Shown: positions 43,433 through 52,940 of the stretch, piece after piece
How positions within the stretch are numbered: the stretch's first letter is position 1
Layout of the letters: the number at the start of each line of letters is the position of its first letter
Assembly: GCA_018228645.1 (NCBI GenBank)
Contig: CP073693.1
Coordinates: 2,366,416 to 2,430,415 of the forward strand
DNA: 64,000 bases
Direction: 5' to 3'
From: Clostridiaceae bacterium Marseille-Q4143
GTDB lineage: Bacteria > Bacillota > Clostridia > Lachnospirales > Lachnospiraceae
Notes under the pieces: generated by a model
Database searches by the model: none
Told to the model about the DNA's origin: nothing
Seen by the model: only the letters and a program-made list of their open reading frames with translations
Translations under genes and position numbers: made by a program

Positions 43433-44197
43433 ATGATATTAGCAGTAGATATTGGAAATACAAACATTGTGGTGGGCTGCATTCACGGCGAGGAGATCTG
43501 TTTTGTGGAGCGCCTGTCTACGGTATCCACCCGAACGGAACTGGAATATGCCATTAGCTTTAAGAACGTGCTGGAAATGTACGGTGTCAGCATTGAAGAG
43601 CTGGATGGCGGTATCATTTCTTCGGTAGTTCCTCCGGTGACGAACATTGTGAAGCATTCCATGGAGAAGATTCTGAATCAGAAAGTGATGCTCATTGGGC
43701 CGGGTGTAAAGACCGGACTGAATGTGCTGATGGACGATCCGCGTCAGGTGGGAAGTGACCGCATCGTCAATGCGGTGGCAGTGGTACATGAGTATCCGGT
43801 TCCGGCGGCAATCATCGATATGGGAACAGCGACCACCATCTGCGTGGTGGATGGTAAAAAGAATTACATTGGCGGAGCCATCATTCCGGGTATGCGGATT
43901 GCGGCAGATACTTTAACTGCCAGAACTGCCCAGCTTCCAAAGATCAGTCTGGAGGCACCGGCGAAGCTCATTGGTAAAAATACGGTAGACTGTATGAAGA
44001 GTGGTGTGTTCTATGGAAATGTAGCTCTGATTGATGGAATGCTGGATAAGATCGAAGAAGAGATGGGACAGAAGCTTACCATTATCGCGACTGGTGGGCT
44101 GGCAAAGGCACTGATTCCTTATTGTAAGCATGACATCATTCTGGATGACGCTCTGCTGTTGAAAGGTCTGAAGATCATCTACGAGAAGAATAAATAA
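43433..44197 (+). CDS. coaX: Type III pantothenate kinase
   Basis: A 254-aa ASKHA-fold kinase for the first step of coenzyme A synthesis. Motifs: LAVDIGNTNIVVGC at the N terminus (phosphate 1), AIIDMGTATTICVVDGK (about 125-141; adenosine/phosphate-2 region) and GGAIIPGMR. The ATG at 43433 follows GAGGGAT; the 37 upstream in-frame codons overlap the divergent promoter region and are not coding. It is insensitive to CoA feedback in this family. Divergent from coaBC. Confidence 0.94.
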   Translation: MILAVDIGNTNIVVGCIHGEEICFVERLSTVSTRTELEYAISFKNVLEMYGVSIEELDGGIISSVVPPVTNIVKHSMEKILNQKVMLIGPGVKTGLNVLMDDPRQVGSDRIVNAVAVVHEYPVPAAIIDMGTATTICVVDGKKNYIGGAIIPGMRIAADTLTARTAQLPKISLEAPAKLIGKNTVDCMKSGVFYGNVALIDGMLDKIEEEMGQKLTIIATGGLAKALIPYCKHDIILDDALLLKGLKIIYEKNK

Positions 44198-44201
44198 AAA
44201 A

Positions 44202-44236
44202 CGGGCAGCCGGTTACAAAATACCAGGCTGCCTGTT
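44202..44236. terminator. Bidirectional terminator between coaX and the M50 gene
   Basis: GGGCAGCC pairs with GGCTGCCT around a TACAAAATA loop region. Confidence 0.75.
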
Positions 44237-44241
44237 CTGCC

Positions 44242-44907
44242 TTAAATCATAGGTTGAGGGAGCCGCAGAAGAATCATGCGGATGATGCTCCACATACCGT
44301 TTAAAACCGCATCATTTAAGAAACCAAGGGGGCGGCTCAAGGCACCGGATGCCAGGAGAAGAATCAGAGTGAGTCCCCAGTAACGGGCATAGCGTCCGTA
44401 AAGTTCTGCAGCCTTTGGAGACAGCTCTCCCAATACGTGGGAACCGTCCAGGGGCGGTACCGGAATCAGGTTAAAAATGCCAAGACCAATGTTCAGAACG
44501 GCGGAATAGTAAGCAAGACTCATGGCTGTCTGCACAATCGAAGAGCTGGAGGAACCATAGAGCATGAGCAGTCCTTCGATGAGCAGGGATACAAAGGCCA
44601 GCAGCAGATTGACAGCGGGACCAGCCAAAGAGACCAGAATGATGCCTTTTTTCCGATCCTTATAATAGTAGGGATTGATAGGAACCGGATTGGCCCATCC
44701 CATATGGAAGATCAGAAGGCACAGAGTTCCCATGGGATCCAGATGCTTTAGCGGATTTAAGGTCAGGCGTCCTGACATTCTGGGCGTGGGATCGCCCAAA
44801 CGGTCGGAGACAAATCCGTGGGCACATTCGTGGCAGATAATGGCTAACAGCATGACAGGTGCCACATAGAGGATCACCTGCAACTGTGTAATATAATAAC
44901 GCAGCAT
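44242..44907 (-). CDS. Site-2-protease (M50) family membrane metallopeptidase
   Basis: The 221-aa protein has about five membrane helices. The zinc site is AIICHECAHGF (HExxH, about residues 22-32). The third ligand segment is NLIPVPPLDGSHVLG (about 150-164). Small M50 proteins of this Rhomboid/YwhC-like type cut within membranes, but the substrate is unknown. I chose the ATG at 44907 (AAGGAA upstream); a GTG at 44925 is possible but lacks a site. Confidence 0.86.
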   Translation of the reverse strand: MLRYYITQLQVILYVAPVMLLAIICHECAHGFVSDRLGDPTPRMSGRLTLNPLKHLDPMGTLCLLIFHMGWANPVPINPYYYKDRKKGIILVSLAGPAVNLLLAFVSLLIEGLLMLYGSSSSSIVQTAMSLAYYSAVLNIGLGIFNLIPVPPLDGSHVLGELSPKAAELYGRYARYWGLTLILLLASGALSRPLGFLNDAVLNGMWSIIRMILLRLPQPMI

Positions 44908-45010
44908 AAAATTTCCTTCTTTCACAAAATCTCCGCCAGAAATGTACAGCGGATTATCGTACTATTCTACCTTATTTCTAATGAAAAGAAAAGTTCCACT
45001 TTCCCGGCTC

Positions 45011-45039
45011 TTGTAAATCCTGAATCAATCGTTTATAAT
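45011..45039 (+). promoter_or_regulatory. gltX promoter
   Basis: TTGTAA (45011-45016), 17-nt spacer, TATAAT (45034-45039). No T-box is seen in the 60-nt leader. Confidence 0.7.
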
Positions 45040-45099
45040 ATAGATCAATATGGGCACCTGCCCTGATGATAGTTAAGAAACAAGGAGATAAGAAGAAAG

Positions 45100-46551
45100 A
45101 TGGCTGATAAGATTCGTACAAGATTCGCGCCGAGCCCGACCGGACGTATGCACGTAGGAAATTTAAGAACGGCGCTGTATGCATATTTGATCGCAAAACA
45201 TGAGGGAGGAGATTTCCTTCTCCGTATTGAGGATACTGACCAGGAGCGTCTGGTAGAGGGAGCGGTCGATATTATTTACCGCACCATGCAGGCAACCGGC
45301 CTTGTCCATGACGAGGGTCCTGACAAAGATGGCGGTGTTGGCCCCTATGTACAGAGTGATCGTGTAAAATCCGGAATTTATATGGAGTATGCAAAGAAAC
45401 TGATCGATAAAGGGGAAGCTTATTACTGCTTCTGTGATAAGGAGCGCCTGGAGAGCCTGAAACAGGAAGTGGCAGGCAAGGAGATCATGATCTATGACAA
45501 ACACTGTCTGCATCTCTCCAAAGAAGAGGTAGAGGAGAAGTTAAAAGCAGGGGTTCCCTACGTTATCCGCCAGAATAACCCGCAGACAGGAACGACTACT
45601 TTCCATGACGAGATTTACGGAGATATCACCGTGGATAACTCCGAGCTGGATGATATGATTCTGATCAAGTCCGATGGATATCCGACCTACAATTTTGCAA
45701 ACGTAGTAGATGATCATCTTATGGGTATCACTCACGTAGTCAGAGGAAATGAGTATCTGTCCTCCTCACCAAAATACAATCGTCTTTATGATGCATTTGG
45801 CTGGGAAGTACCGGTATACGTACACTGCCCGCTGATTACCGATGAGAACCACAAGAAGCTGAGCAAGCGCTGCGGACATTCTTCCTATGAAGATCTGATT
45901 GAGCAGGGATTCCTGACCGAGGCAGTGGTAAACTTCGTTGCACTGCTTGGATGGTCTCCGGAGGATAATCAGGAGATTATGTCCCTTCAGGAACTGATTG
46001 AGAAATTTGATTATCATCACATCAGCAAATCCCCGGCAGTCTTTGACTACGGCAAACTGAAATGGATGAACGGCGAGTACATTAAGAAGATGGACTTTGA
46101 GCCGTTCTATGAGAGAGCACTTCCGTATATGAAAGAAGTCATTACGAAGGATTATGACTTTAAGAAGATTGCCCAGATGGTGAAGACCCGTATCGAGATC
46201 TTCCCGGATATCAAGGATCTGATTGATTTCTTTGAGGAAGTACCGGAATATGATGTGGCAATGTATACCCACAAGAAGATGAAGACCACTGCTGAGTCCT
46301 CTCTTCAGGTATTAAAAGAAGTGCTTCCGCTTCTGAAAGCACAGGAAGACTACAGCAACGATGCTCTGTATGAGATGCTGTGTGCATTTGTGAAGGAGAA
46401 AGGTTACAAAAACGGTTATGTCATGTGGCCGATCCGTACCGCTGCTTCCGGAAAACAGATGACCCCTTGCGGTGCAACTGAGATTCTGGAGATCCTTGGC
46501 AAAGAAGAGAGCATTGCACGTATTGAGAAAGCAATCGAGAAATTAAGCTAA
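45100..46551 (+). CDS. gltX: Glutamyl-tRNA synthetase
   Basis: A class I aminoacyl-tRNA synthetase of 483 aa. The HIGH motif is in [19 protein letters not shown] (about residues 6-24), followed by [13 protein letters not shown]. The KMSKS equivalent is HKKLSKR (about 249-255). The C-terminal anticodon-binding domain is present ([21 protein letters not shown]). It may be discriminating or non-discriminating; this needs the anticodon-loop contact residues. It begins just after its promoter and ends 12 nt before the helicase gene. Confidence 0.96.
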   Translation: MADKIRTRFAPSPTGRMHVGNLRTALYAYLIAKHEGGDFLLRIEDTDQERLVEGAVDIIYRTMQATGLVHDEGPDKDGGVGPYVQSDRVKSGIYMEYAKKLIDKGEAYYCFCDKERLESLKQEVAGKEIMIYDKHCLHLSKEEVEEKLKAGVPYVIRQNNPQTGTTTFHDEIYGDITVDNSELDDMILIKSDGYPTYNFANVVDDHLMGITHVVRGNEYLSSSPKYNRLYDAFGWEVPVYVHCPLITDENHKKLSKRCGHSSYEDLIEQGFLTEAVVNFVALLGWSPEDNQEIMSLQELIEKFDYHHISKSPAVFDYGKLKWMNGEYIKKMDFEPFYERALPYMKEVITKDYDFKKIAQMVKTRIEIFPDIKDLIDFFEEVPEYDVAMYTHKKMKTTAESSLQVLKEVLPLLKAQEDYSNDALYEMLCAFVKEKGYKNGYVMWPIRTAASGKQMTPCGATEILEILGKEESIARIEKAIEKLS

Positions 46552-46563
46552 AAGCGAGTCTGT

Positions 46564-48423
46564 ATGAGTTCTTTTACAAAATCACAGAGCGAAGCGATCC
46601 GTCATCAGGACGGACCGTTGCTCGTTCTGGCAGGTCCCGGTTCGGGAAAAACTACCGTTGTAACAAAAAGAGTCCAGTACCTGGTGCAGGACTGTCATAT
46701 TTCTCCCTCCTCCATTCTGGTGATTACCTTCACCAAGGCAGCTGCCACGGAAATGAAGGAGCGCTTTTTGCGCCTGATGGAACAGTCTGAGGAGAAGCCG
46801 CAGGGTTATGGAAATGTGTTGTTTGGCACTTTTCATGCAGTATTTTTCAATATTTTAAAGCTGTCTTATGGATTTACAGCGGCTAATATTTTAAGGGAAG
46901 AGACCAGATATCAGTATATGAAGGAAATCGTGGATCGGCTGAAGCTGGAGATCGATGATGAAAATGAATTTATCTCCGGCGTACTGGGCGAAATCAGCCT
47001 GATCAAGAATGAACGGATTTCGCTGGAGCACTATTTTTCCAAAAACTGTGCGGAAGATATTTTTCGGAAAATCTTTGCATCATATGAGCAGCGGAAGCGG
47101 AATGCGAGACTGATTGATTTTGATGATATGCTCAGCTATACCTGGGAACTTTTAACGAAACGGCCGGACATTCTGGAAGCGTGGCAGAAGAAATTCCGGT
47201 ATATTTTGGTAGATGAGTTTCAGGACATCAACCGCCTGCAGTATGATATTTTGCGGCTTCTGGCACAGCCGGAAAATAATCTCTTTATCGTGGGAGATGA
47301 TGACCAGTCCATCTATCGCTTCCGGGGTGCGAAACCGGAGATTATGCTGAACTTCCAGAAGGACTTTCCGACAGCGGGTCGTGTATTGTTAAATGATAAT
47401 TTCCGTTCTACCAGACAGATTGTCAATGCAGCAGGCCGGGTCATTCGGAAAAATCAGTCCCGGTTTGCAAAAGAGATTACGGCCAGAGGAGGAGAGGGAC
47501 CGGGTGTGCGAATCCTCGCCTTTGAAGATCAGCAGCAGGAATGTCTGTATCTGTTGAAAGAAATGCAGGAGTATAAGAAAAATGGCGGCGCCTGGCAGCA
47601 GATGGCGGTGCTTTACCGTACCAACACTCAGCCAAGGCTTCTTATACAGAAATTCATGGAATTCAATGTGCCATTCCGGGTAAGAGATCAGGTGCCAAAT
47701 CTTTTTGAACACTGGATTGCGAAAAATCTGTTCTGTTATATCCGGCTGGCCTGTGGCTCGAAGCTTCGGAAGGATTTACTGCCGGTACTCAACCGGCCCA
47801 AACGGTACATGAACCGGGAGTGTTTGAATGATGAGATCATCTGTTGGGAGTATATGATGGACTATTATAAGGACAAACCCTATGTCTGTGATAAGATTGA
47901 ACGGCTTCAGTATGATCTGAAGATGCTGGGCAGGATGGGACCTTTTGCGGCCATCAATTACATCCGGCATGTGATGGGATATGAGGAGTATCTGAAAGAG
48001 TATGCAGAATTTCGCCGGATGAATGCGGAAGATCTTATGGAGGTGTTAAATGAACTTCAGGAGAGTGCCCGTGCTTATAAGACTTACGATGAATGGTTTG
48101 CATACATGGAACGCTATAAAAAAGAAATGGATGAGATGCGGAAGCGGCAGCAGGAAGTAAAAGAAAGTGTCCACCTGGCCACTATGCACAGCAGCAAAGG
48201 GCTGGAGTATGATAAGGTTTTTATTCTGGATGCGGCGGAAGGCATCACGCCTTATAAAAAGGCAGTACTGGATGCGGATCTGGAGGAAGAACGGCGGATG
48301 TTTTACGTAGCCATGACCAGGGCGAAGAAGGAGCTGACCATTTGCTGGGCGAAGAAGCAGTTCAGTCATGAGCTGACCGTATCAAGGTTTGTGGAGGAGA
48401 TGAAAGATGACAGAGCAGTATAA
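46564..48423 (+). CDS. UvrD/PcrA-like ATP-dependent DNA helicase
   Basis: A 619-aa superfamily-1A helicase. Motif I GPGSGKTTVV (about 24-33), motif Ia VITFTKAAATEM, motif II VDEFQDINRLQ (about 217-227), motif III VGDDDQSIYRFRGA, motif IV NFRSTRQIV, motif V LATMHSSKGLEYDKVF and motif VI RRMFYVAMTRAK are all present. At 619 aa it is shorter than PcrA (about 720) and lacks its C-terminal tail, so it is a separate UvrD-like family. Overlaps the next gene by 17 nt. Confidence 0.93.
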   Translation: MSSFTKSQSEAIRHQDGPLLVLAGPGSGKTTVVTKRVQYLVQDCHISPSSILVITFTKAAATEMKERFLRLMEQSEEKPQGYGNVLFGTFHAVFFNILKLSYGFTAANILREETRYQYMKEIVDRLKLEIDDENEFISGVLGEISLIKNERISLEHYFSKNCAEDIFRKIFASYEQRKRNARLIDFDDMLSYTWELLTKRPDILEAWQKKFRYILVDEFQDINRLQYDILRLLAQPENNLFIVGDDDQSIYRFRGAKPEIMLNFQKDFPTAGRVLLNDNFRSTRQIVNAAGRVIRKNQSRFAKEITARGGEGPGVRILAFEDQQQECLYLLKEMQEYKKNGGAWQQMAVLYRTNTQPRLLIQKFMEFNVPFRVRDQVPNLFEHWIAKNLFCYIRLACGSKLRKDLLPVLNRPKRYMNRECLNDEIICWEYMMDYYKDKPYVCDKIERLQYDLKMLGRMGPFAAINYIRHVMGYEEYLKEYAEFRRMNAEDLMEVLNELQESARAYKTYDEWFAYMERYKKEMDEMRKRQQEVKESVHLATMHSSKGLEYDKVFILDAAEGITPYKKAVLDADLEEERRMFYVAMTRAKKELTICWAKKQFSHELTVSRFVEEMKDDRAV

Positions 48424-49057
48424 GACCGTATATGAAGGCGGAGAAGGAGAGCTGGTGGAGAAAAAGTCCCGTTTTATCGCCACGGTCCGTCCGGTAAAGA
48501 CAGAGGAAGAAGCCAATCAGTTCGTAGAGGAAATGCGGAAGAAATACTGGGATGCCAGACACAACTGCTGGGCATTCATTCTGGGTGAACGGCAGGAATT
48601 CAAGCGATGCAGTGATGACGGGGAACCGTCCCAGACGGCAGGAAAACCTATGATGGATGTGCTGACTGGGGCGGGTCTTACAGATGTGGCAGTGGTAGTA
48701 ACCCGTTATTTTGGCGGAACTCTTCTTGGTACCGGCGGACTGGTGAGAGCCTATTCCGGAGCAGTGCAGGAAGGTCTGAAAAACAGTACCGTTATTACGA
48801 AATATCTGGGTGTGAAGTTGTCTGTGACTACGGATTATAATGGAGTGGGAAAACTCCAATATTTGTTTGGACAAAAAGAGATTCCGATCCTGTCTGCGGA
48901 GTACACGGACAAGGTGGTGTTTACGGTTCTGGTGGAGTCTTCGTGGATACAGGAGATCAAAAAAGCCATCACGGAAGCCACCAGCGCCACTGCGCAGATG
49001 GAGGAGTCAGATCCTGTCTATTTTGCGGAAATTAACGGGAAATTTACGGTTATGTAA
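48407..49057 (+). CDS. YigZ/IMPACT-family protein
   Basis: A 216-aa member of the IMPACT (UPF0029) family. The core motif CSDDGEPSQTAGKPMMDVL (about 66-84) and YFGGTLLGTGGLVRAYSGA (about 103-121) are diagnostic; a ferredoxin-like C-terminal domain follows. Molecular function is not settled in bacteria; the eukaryotic relative affects translation control. GGAGGAG lies inside the helicase gene upstream of the ATG, implying coupling. Its last codons fall in the first Pho-box-like unit. Confidence 0.88.
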   Translation: MTEQYKTVYEGGEGELVEKKSRFIATVRPVKTEEEANQFVEEMRKKYWDARHNCWAFILGERQEFKRCSDDGEPSQTAGKPMMDVLTGAGLTDVAVVVTRYFGGTLLGTGGLVRAYSGAVQEGLKNSTVITKYLGVKLSVTTDYNGVGKLQYLFGQKEIPILSAEYTDKVVFTVLVESSWIQEIKKAITEATSATAQMEESDPVYFAEINGKFTVM

Positions 49058-49116
49058 AATCTATGTAAAATCAAAATAAGGCCTGCGTAAAATCTCGCTG
49101 AAAGCTGTGTAAAGCG
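49051..49116 (+). promoter_or_regulatory. Six-unit 11-bp-periodic Pho-box-like array
   Basis: Units of exactly 11 bp: TATGTAAAATC, TATGTAAAATC, AAAATAAGGCC, TGCGTAAAATC, TCGCTGAAAGC, TGTGTAAAGCG. They end right at the -35 hexamer. Four of the six carry GTAAA at the same register. 11-bp direct repeats abutting a promoter are the layout of PhoB/PhoP binding sites. Confidence 0.7.
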
Positions 49117-49146
49117 TTGACACAGGGGGAAAAACACTGATATAGT
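49117..49146 (+). promoter_or_regulatory. Promoter of the Na/Pi cotransporter gene
   Basis: TTGACA (49117-49122), 18-nt spacer, TATAGT (49141-49146). It follows directly on the 11-bp repeat array. Confidence 0.75.
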
Positions 49147-49215
49147 CAAGCCAGAAGGATTGTGATAGTACAATCCTTCTTTTACGTTACGTGTAAATCT
49201 ATGGAGGATAGAGGT

Positions 49216-50967
49216 ATGAGTGTATTTAATGTGCTGACCCTTTTCGGGGGTCTGGCAATGTTCCTGTTTGGAATGGAACTGATGGGCCAGGGACTGGAAT
49301 CCGCATCCGGTGGAAAGCTGGAGAAAATTCTGGAAAATCTGACGTCCAATCTGATCAAGGCAGTGCTTCTTGGTATTGTGGTCACTGGCGTGATTCAGAG
49401 TTCTTCCGCTACCACAGTTATGGTAGTTGGTTTTGTAAACAGTGGAATCATGACACTTTCCCGGGCAGTCGGCGTCATTATGGGTGCCAATATCGGTACG
49501 ACAGTGACTTCCTGGATTCTGTCACTGGCAGGAATCGAGAGTGACAGTTTCTTTATGCAGCTGTTAAAACCATCCACCTTCTCCCCGATACTGGGTGTGA
49601 TCGGTATGGCCATGATCATGTTTTCCAAACGGGAGAAGAAGAAGGATATTGGAAATATCCTGATTGGCTTTACTATTTTGATGTATGGTATGGAAACCAT
49701 GTCCGGCGCAGTAAAACCGCTGGCAGACGTACCGGAGTTTACCAACATTCTTTTGATTTTTTCCAACCCGGTGCTGGGAGTTCTTGCAGGTGCCATGCTG
49801 ACTGCGGTGATCCAGAGCTCCAGTGCTTCTGTTGGTATCCTGCAGGCACTGTGTATGACTGGAGCAGTTCCTTATAGTACAGCACTTCCGATTATCATGG
49901 GACAGAATATTGGTACCTGTGTGACTGCCATGTTGTCTGCCATCGGAGCAAAGAAAAATGCAAAACGTGCGGCAACGATCCATCTGATGTTCAATATGAT
50001 TGGTACGGTGTTGTTTCTGACCGTCTTCTATACATTGAATCTGTTTGTGCATTTTGCGTTCCTTGGTGAAAATGCAGCACCGGTGGGAATAGCCATGATC
50101 CATACCATCTTCAATGTGACGGTAACACTGGTCCTGCTTCCGTTTAACCAGATGCTGGTAAAACTGGCATACGTTGTGATTCCGGTTACTGACGACGAGA
50201 AGAGCAAAAATTCCGGAAAACTCACCATTCTGGACGAACGTTTTCTGGAAGTACCTGGGTATGCATTGGAGATCAGTGAGACAGCAGCTCTGACCATGTT
50301 TCAGGAGGTGAGAAGATCTCTGGGAATGTCTGAGACGCTGATAAAAAATTATCAGCCGGATACCGTGGTGGAGATGAAAGACAGTGAAGAACTGGTGGAT
50401 GGCTACGAGAATCAGATCTCCAACTATCTTCTGGCTCTGTCCCACAAGGGAATCAATGAGGCAGAGAGCCAGAAACTTTCCGTCCTTCTTTATACGGTCA
50501 ATGATATTGAGACCATCAGTGACCAGGTCTGCAATATTGGGATTGCTTACCGGGGACTGGATGCCAAAGAAAATGCATTTTCTGAGATGGCGCTGGATGA
50601 GCTTTCCATACTTCAGGAGCTGGAAACCGAGCTGGTTGACAAGACAATTGAGATGTTCCATGCAAAAGGAGAGACGATGCTGGATGTCTATGCATGCCGT
50701 CACCTGCTGTTGGATCTGTCCGGCAAGGTGAAAGAGCGTCATATGTCCCGATTGATCAAGAACAAATGTTCTATGGAAGTGGGAATCGTGTTGACAGATA
50801 TTCTGAACAGCTATGAACGAATCAGTCTAAGATGTTTAAGAATTGCCAACTACCTGTCCCAGAAGGATAAAAAGTCTCTGACAATTCACGATCTGGAAAC
50901 CATGCTTCCGGAGTCGGAATATCATGCAGAATATGAGCAGTATAAGGCAAAATATCAGCTGGCTTAA
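49216..50967 (+). CDS. Na+/phosphate cotransporter with PhoU-like C domain
   Basis: This 583-aa NptA/PNaS-family protein imports phosphate driven by Na+. Each transport repeat carries the QSSS motif: TGVIQSSSATTVMVVGF (about 70) and TAVIQSSSASVGILQAL (about 210). The last 230 residues form a PhoU-like helical bundle. Start: ATG at 49216 with GGAGGATAGAGG upstream; 18 in-frame codons further upstream are not supported. The upstream Pho-box-like array agrees with phosphate-starvation control. Confidence 0.92.
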   Translation: MSVFNVLTLFGGLAMFLFGMELMGQGLESASGGKLEKILENLTSNLIKAVLLGIVVTGVIQSSSATTVMVVGFVNSGIMTLSRAVGVIMGANIGTTVTSWILSLAGIESDSFFMQLLKPSTFSPILGVIGMAMIMFSKREKKKDIGNILIGFTILMYGMETMSGAVKPLADVPEFTNILLIFSNPVLGVLAGAMLTAVIQSSSASVGILQALCMTGAVPYSTALPIIMGQNIGTCVTAMLSAIGAKKNAKRAATIHLMFNMIGTVLFLTVFYTLNLFVHFAFLGENAAPVGIAMIHTIFNVTVTLVLLPFNQMLVKLAYVVIPVTDDEKSKNSGKLTILDERFLEVPGYALEISETAALTMFQEVRRSLGMSETLIKNYQPDTVVEMKDSEELVDGYENQISNYLLALSHKGINEAESQKLSVLLYTVNDIETISDQVCNIGIAYRGLDAKENAFSEMALDELSILQELETELVDKTIEMFHAKGETMLDVYACRHLLLDLSGKVKERHMSRLIKNKCSMEVGIVLTDILNSYERISLRCLRIANYLSQKDKKSLTIHDLETMLPESEYHAEYEQYKAKYQLA

Positions 50968-50983
50968 TCTGCAGTATGTGAGA

Positions 50984-51020
50984 AAAGGTCATGTGTTCAG
51001 ATGGATGCATGACTTTTTTT
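50984..51020 (+). terminator. Intrinsic terminator
   Basis: GTCATG pairs with CATGAC across 50988-51013, followed by seven T. Confidence 0.8.
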
Positions 51021-51023
51021 ACT

Positions 51024-51051
51024 TTGACATTCGCCTGGATTTCTTTAAAAT
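51024..51051 (+). promoter_or_regulatory. Promoter of the aminotransferase gene
   Basis: TTGACA (51024-51029), 16-nt spacer, TAAAAT (51046-51051). Confidence 0.6.
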
Positions 51052-51084
51052 AGAAACGTACAATTGTAATCGGAGGAAAGACAG

Positions 51085-52257
51085 ATGGATATCAGATTTT
51101 CAGAAAGAGCACTTGGAATAGAGGAAGGTATCTTTTCGGTACTGAATACAAAGAAGGAAGAACTTATAAAGGCCGGACGCACAGTTTATAATTTTTCTGT
51201 GGGAACACCGGATTTTAAGACGCCGGATCATATCATGAAAGCCATGCAGGAAGCCTGCAAGGATCCGGAAAATTATAAATATGCATTGGCAGACCGGCCG
51301 GAGATGCTGGAAGCTATGCGAGATTTCTACCAGACACGTTTTGGAGTGGAACTCATGACCGACCAGATTATGAGTATGTATGGTTCGCAGGAAGGCATGG
51401 CGCACATCGGCCTGGCACTCTGTGATCCGGGGGATGTGATGCTGGTGCCAAACCCTGGATATCCGGTATTTGGAATGGGCCCACAGCTGATGGGAGCAAA
51501 GGTGGAGACCTATCCCCTCTATAAGGAAAATAATTTTATTCCGGATTTTAATGATATTCCGGAAGAAACGGCCAGAAAGGCAAAATTCATGATCATTTCT
51601 TACCCGGCCAATCCGGTATGTTCTGTGGCAGATGATGATTTTTATGAGAGAGCTATTGCATTTGCAAAGAAATATGATGTTGTGCTTCTTCATGACAATG
51701 CATATTCTGATATTGTATTTGGCGGAAAGAAGGGAAAATCATTTCTGTCTTATCCAGGAGCAATGGAGGTGGGCATTGAGTTTTATTCCCTGTCTAAATC
51801 CTATAATATGACTGGTATGCGGATTTCTTTTGCACTTGGAAACCGTGAGATCATCAATATGTTCAAAAAAGTTCGTTCCCAGATTGACTATGGCATCTTT
51901 CTTCCGATCCAGAAGGCAGCAGTGGCAGCACTGACCGGACCTCAGGAGAGTGTGTGGGAACAGTGCGCAGAGTATGAGAGACGGAATTATGCGCTGTGCA
52001 GAGGCCTGACTAAGATTGGCTGGGAGGTTCCGGATGGACAGGGAACGATGTTTGTATGGGCGCCGATTCCGAAAAATTATCAGAGCAGTGAGAAGTTTGT
52101 AATTGATCTGATGGAAAAAGCAGGCATGATCGTGACGCCTGGAACGGCATTTGGTAACCTTGGAGAAGGATATGTGCGGATTGCACTGGTATATCCGGTG
52201 GAAATGATCGAGAAAGCTATAAAAGCAGTGGCAGACAGCGGAATTTTAAAAGACTGA
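51085..52257 (+). CDS. PLP-dependent class I/II aminotransferase (LL-DAP aminotransferase-like)
   Basis: The 390-aa fold-type I enzyme carries PNPGYPVFGMGPQL, the SYPANPVCSVADDDFYE segment, HDNAYSDIVFGG (Tyr/Asp contacts) and the PLP-binding lysine in SLSKSYNMTGMRISF (about 234-248). It closely resembles the aspartate/LL-diaminopimelate aminotransferase group; DapL activity would supply lysine and peptidoglycan precursors. The substrate is not proved; a general aspartate aminotransferase remains possible. It begins with its own promoter and ends at a strong terminator. Confidence 0.85.
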   Translation: MDIRFSERALGIEEGIFSVLNTKKEELIKAGRTVYNFSVGTPDFKTPDHIMKAMQEACKDPENYKYALADRPEMLEAMRDFYQTRFGVELMTDQIMSMYGSQEGMAHIGLALCDPGDVMLVPNPGYPVFGMGPQLMGAKVETYPLYKENNFIPDFNDIPEETARKAKFMIISYPANPVCSVADDDFYERAIAFAKKYDVVLLHDNAYSDIVFGGKKGKSFLSYPGAMEVGIEFYSLSKSYNMTGMRISFALGNREIINMFKKVRSQIDYGIFLPIQKAAVAALTGPQESVWEQCAEYERRNYALCRGLTKIGWEVPDGQGTMFVWAPIPKNYQSSEKFVIDLMEKAGMIVTPGTAFGNLGEGYVRIALVYPVEMIEKAIKAVADSGILKD

Positions 52258-52260
52258 CAG

Positions 52261-52304
52261 AAAATACCCGGGAGCGATACAAAAATCGAATTCCCGGGTT
52301 TTTT
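52261..52304. terminator. Bidirectional terminator between aminotransferase and luxS
   Basis: TACCCGGGA pairs with TCCCGGGT(A) with A/T flanks on both sides and a T6 run. Confidence 0.88.
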
Positions 52305-52315
52305 GGCTTTTTCTG

Positions 52316-52795
52316 TTATTCCGGATAACGCAGACGGTCCGGAGTGATGTCGTAGAGAACTTCATCCAGATATTTTCTGGCAAGCCATTTTGCCATGGGA
52401 AGATTCATGTCCAGATAATTGCCGCAGTCTTTTGCACTGGCACCTGGTATTTCTCCTTCAAAATCGCGGATGAATTCGTACATTTCAATCATGAGATTTA
52501 CGATATCCGTAGATTCGTAATCACCCGCAAGCAGCAGGTAAAAGCCAGTACGGCATCCCATAGGCCCGAAATAAATGATTCTGGAACCGAAGACGGGATG
52601 GTTTCTTAAGAAGGTTGCCCCCAGATGCTCCATCGCATGCATTTCTGCTGTATTCATGACTGGCTCCTCATTGGGATTGGTCATGCGAAGATCAAATGTT
52701 GTGATGACAGAGTCACCTACCGGATCCTTTCTGGATACGTAGACGCCTGGAATCAGGCGGATGTGGTCGATAGTAAAACTAGTGATTTTTTCCAT
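52316..52795 (-). CDS. luxS: S-ribosylhomocysteine lyase
   Basis: A 159-aa Fe/Zn enzyme that splits S-ribosylhomocysteine to homocysteine and DPD, the AI-2 precursor. All three metal ligands are visible: the HAMEHLGATF motif (His near 52 and 56) and a Cys in AKDCGNYLDMNL (about 122). The catalytic Cys is in FGPMGCRTGFYLL near 82. Start ATG at 52795 with AGGAGG. The in-frame upstream extension contains the promoter. Confidence 0.96.
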   Translation of the reverse strand: MEKITSFTIDHIRLIPGVYVSRKDPVGDSVITTFDLRMTNPNEEPVMNTAEMHAMEHLGATFLRNHPVFGSRIIYFGPMGCRTGFYLLLAGDYESTDIVNLMIEMYEFIRDFEGEIPGASAKDCGNYLDMNLPMAKWLARKYLDEVLYDITPDRLRYPE

Positions 52796-52822
52796 GCGAA
52801 AGCCTCCTTTTCTCTGGTTTTC

Positions 52823-52867
52823 ATGATAGCAAAGTTTGTTGACAAAGGCAAGGAAGAAAGATAAAAT
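52823..52867. promoter_or_regulatory. Interlocked divergent promoters of luxS and mgtE
   Basis: Minus strand: TTGCCT (52846-52851), 17-nt spacer, TATCAT (52823-52828) for luxS. Plus strand: TTGACA (52839-52844), 17-nt spacer, TAAAAT (52862-52867) for mgtE. The two -35 boxes are adjacent within 13 bp. Confidence 0.65.
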
Positions 52868-52904
52868 TGTAACTGTTGGGAATAGTAAAAAGGTGGTTCC
52901 CGGC

Positions 52905-52940
52905 ATGTTTAAAAATCAGAAAAGACGAGGAATACGGTAG
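52905..52940 (+). CDS. Short leader ORF before mgtE (11 aa)
   Basis: ATG at 52905 with AAAAAGGTGG 8 nt upstream encodes MFKNQKRRGIR and stops at TAG (52938-52940). The last base of that stop is the first base of the mgtE GTG start. The peptide itself has no known function. The arrangement suggests translational coupling. Confidence 0.45.
   Translation: MFKNQKRRGIR

Noticed and set aside
45040..45099. T-box leader for gltX
   Set aside because: The leader is only about 60 nt and has no T-box sequence or specifier stem.
52807..52904. M-box riboswitch before mgtE or SAM riboswitch before luxS
   Set aside because: The spacer is too short and is occupied by the two interlocked promoters.
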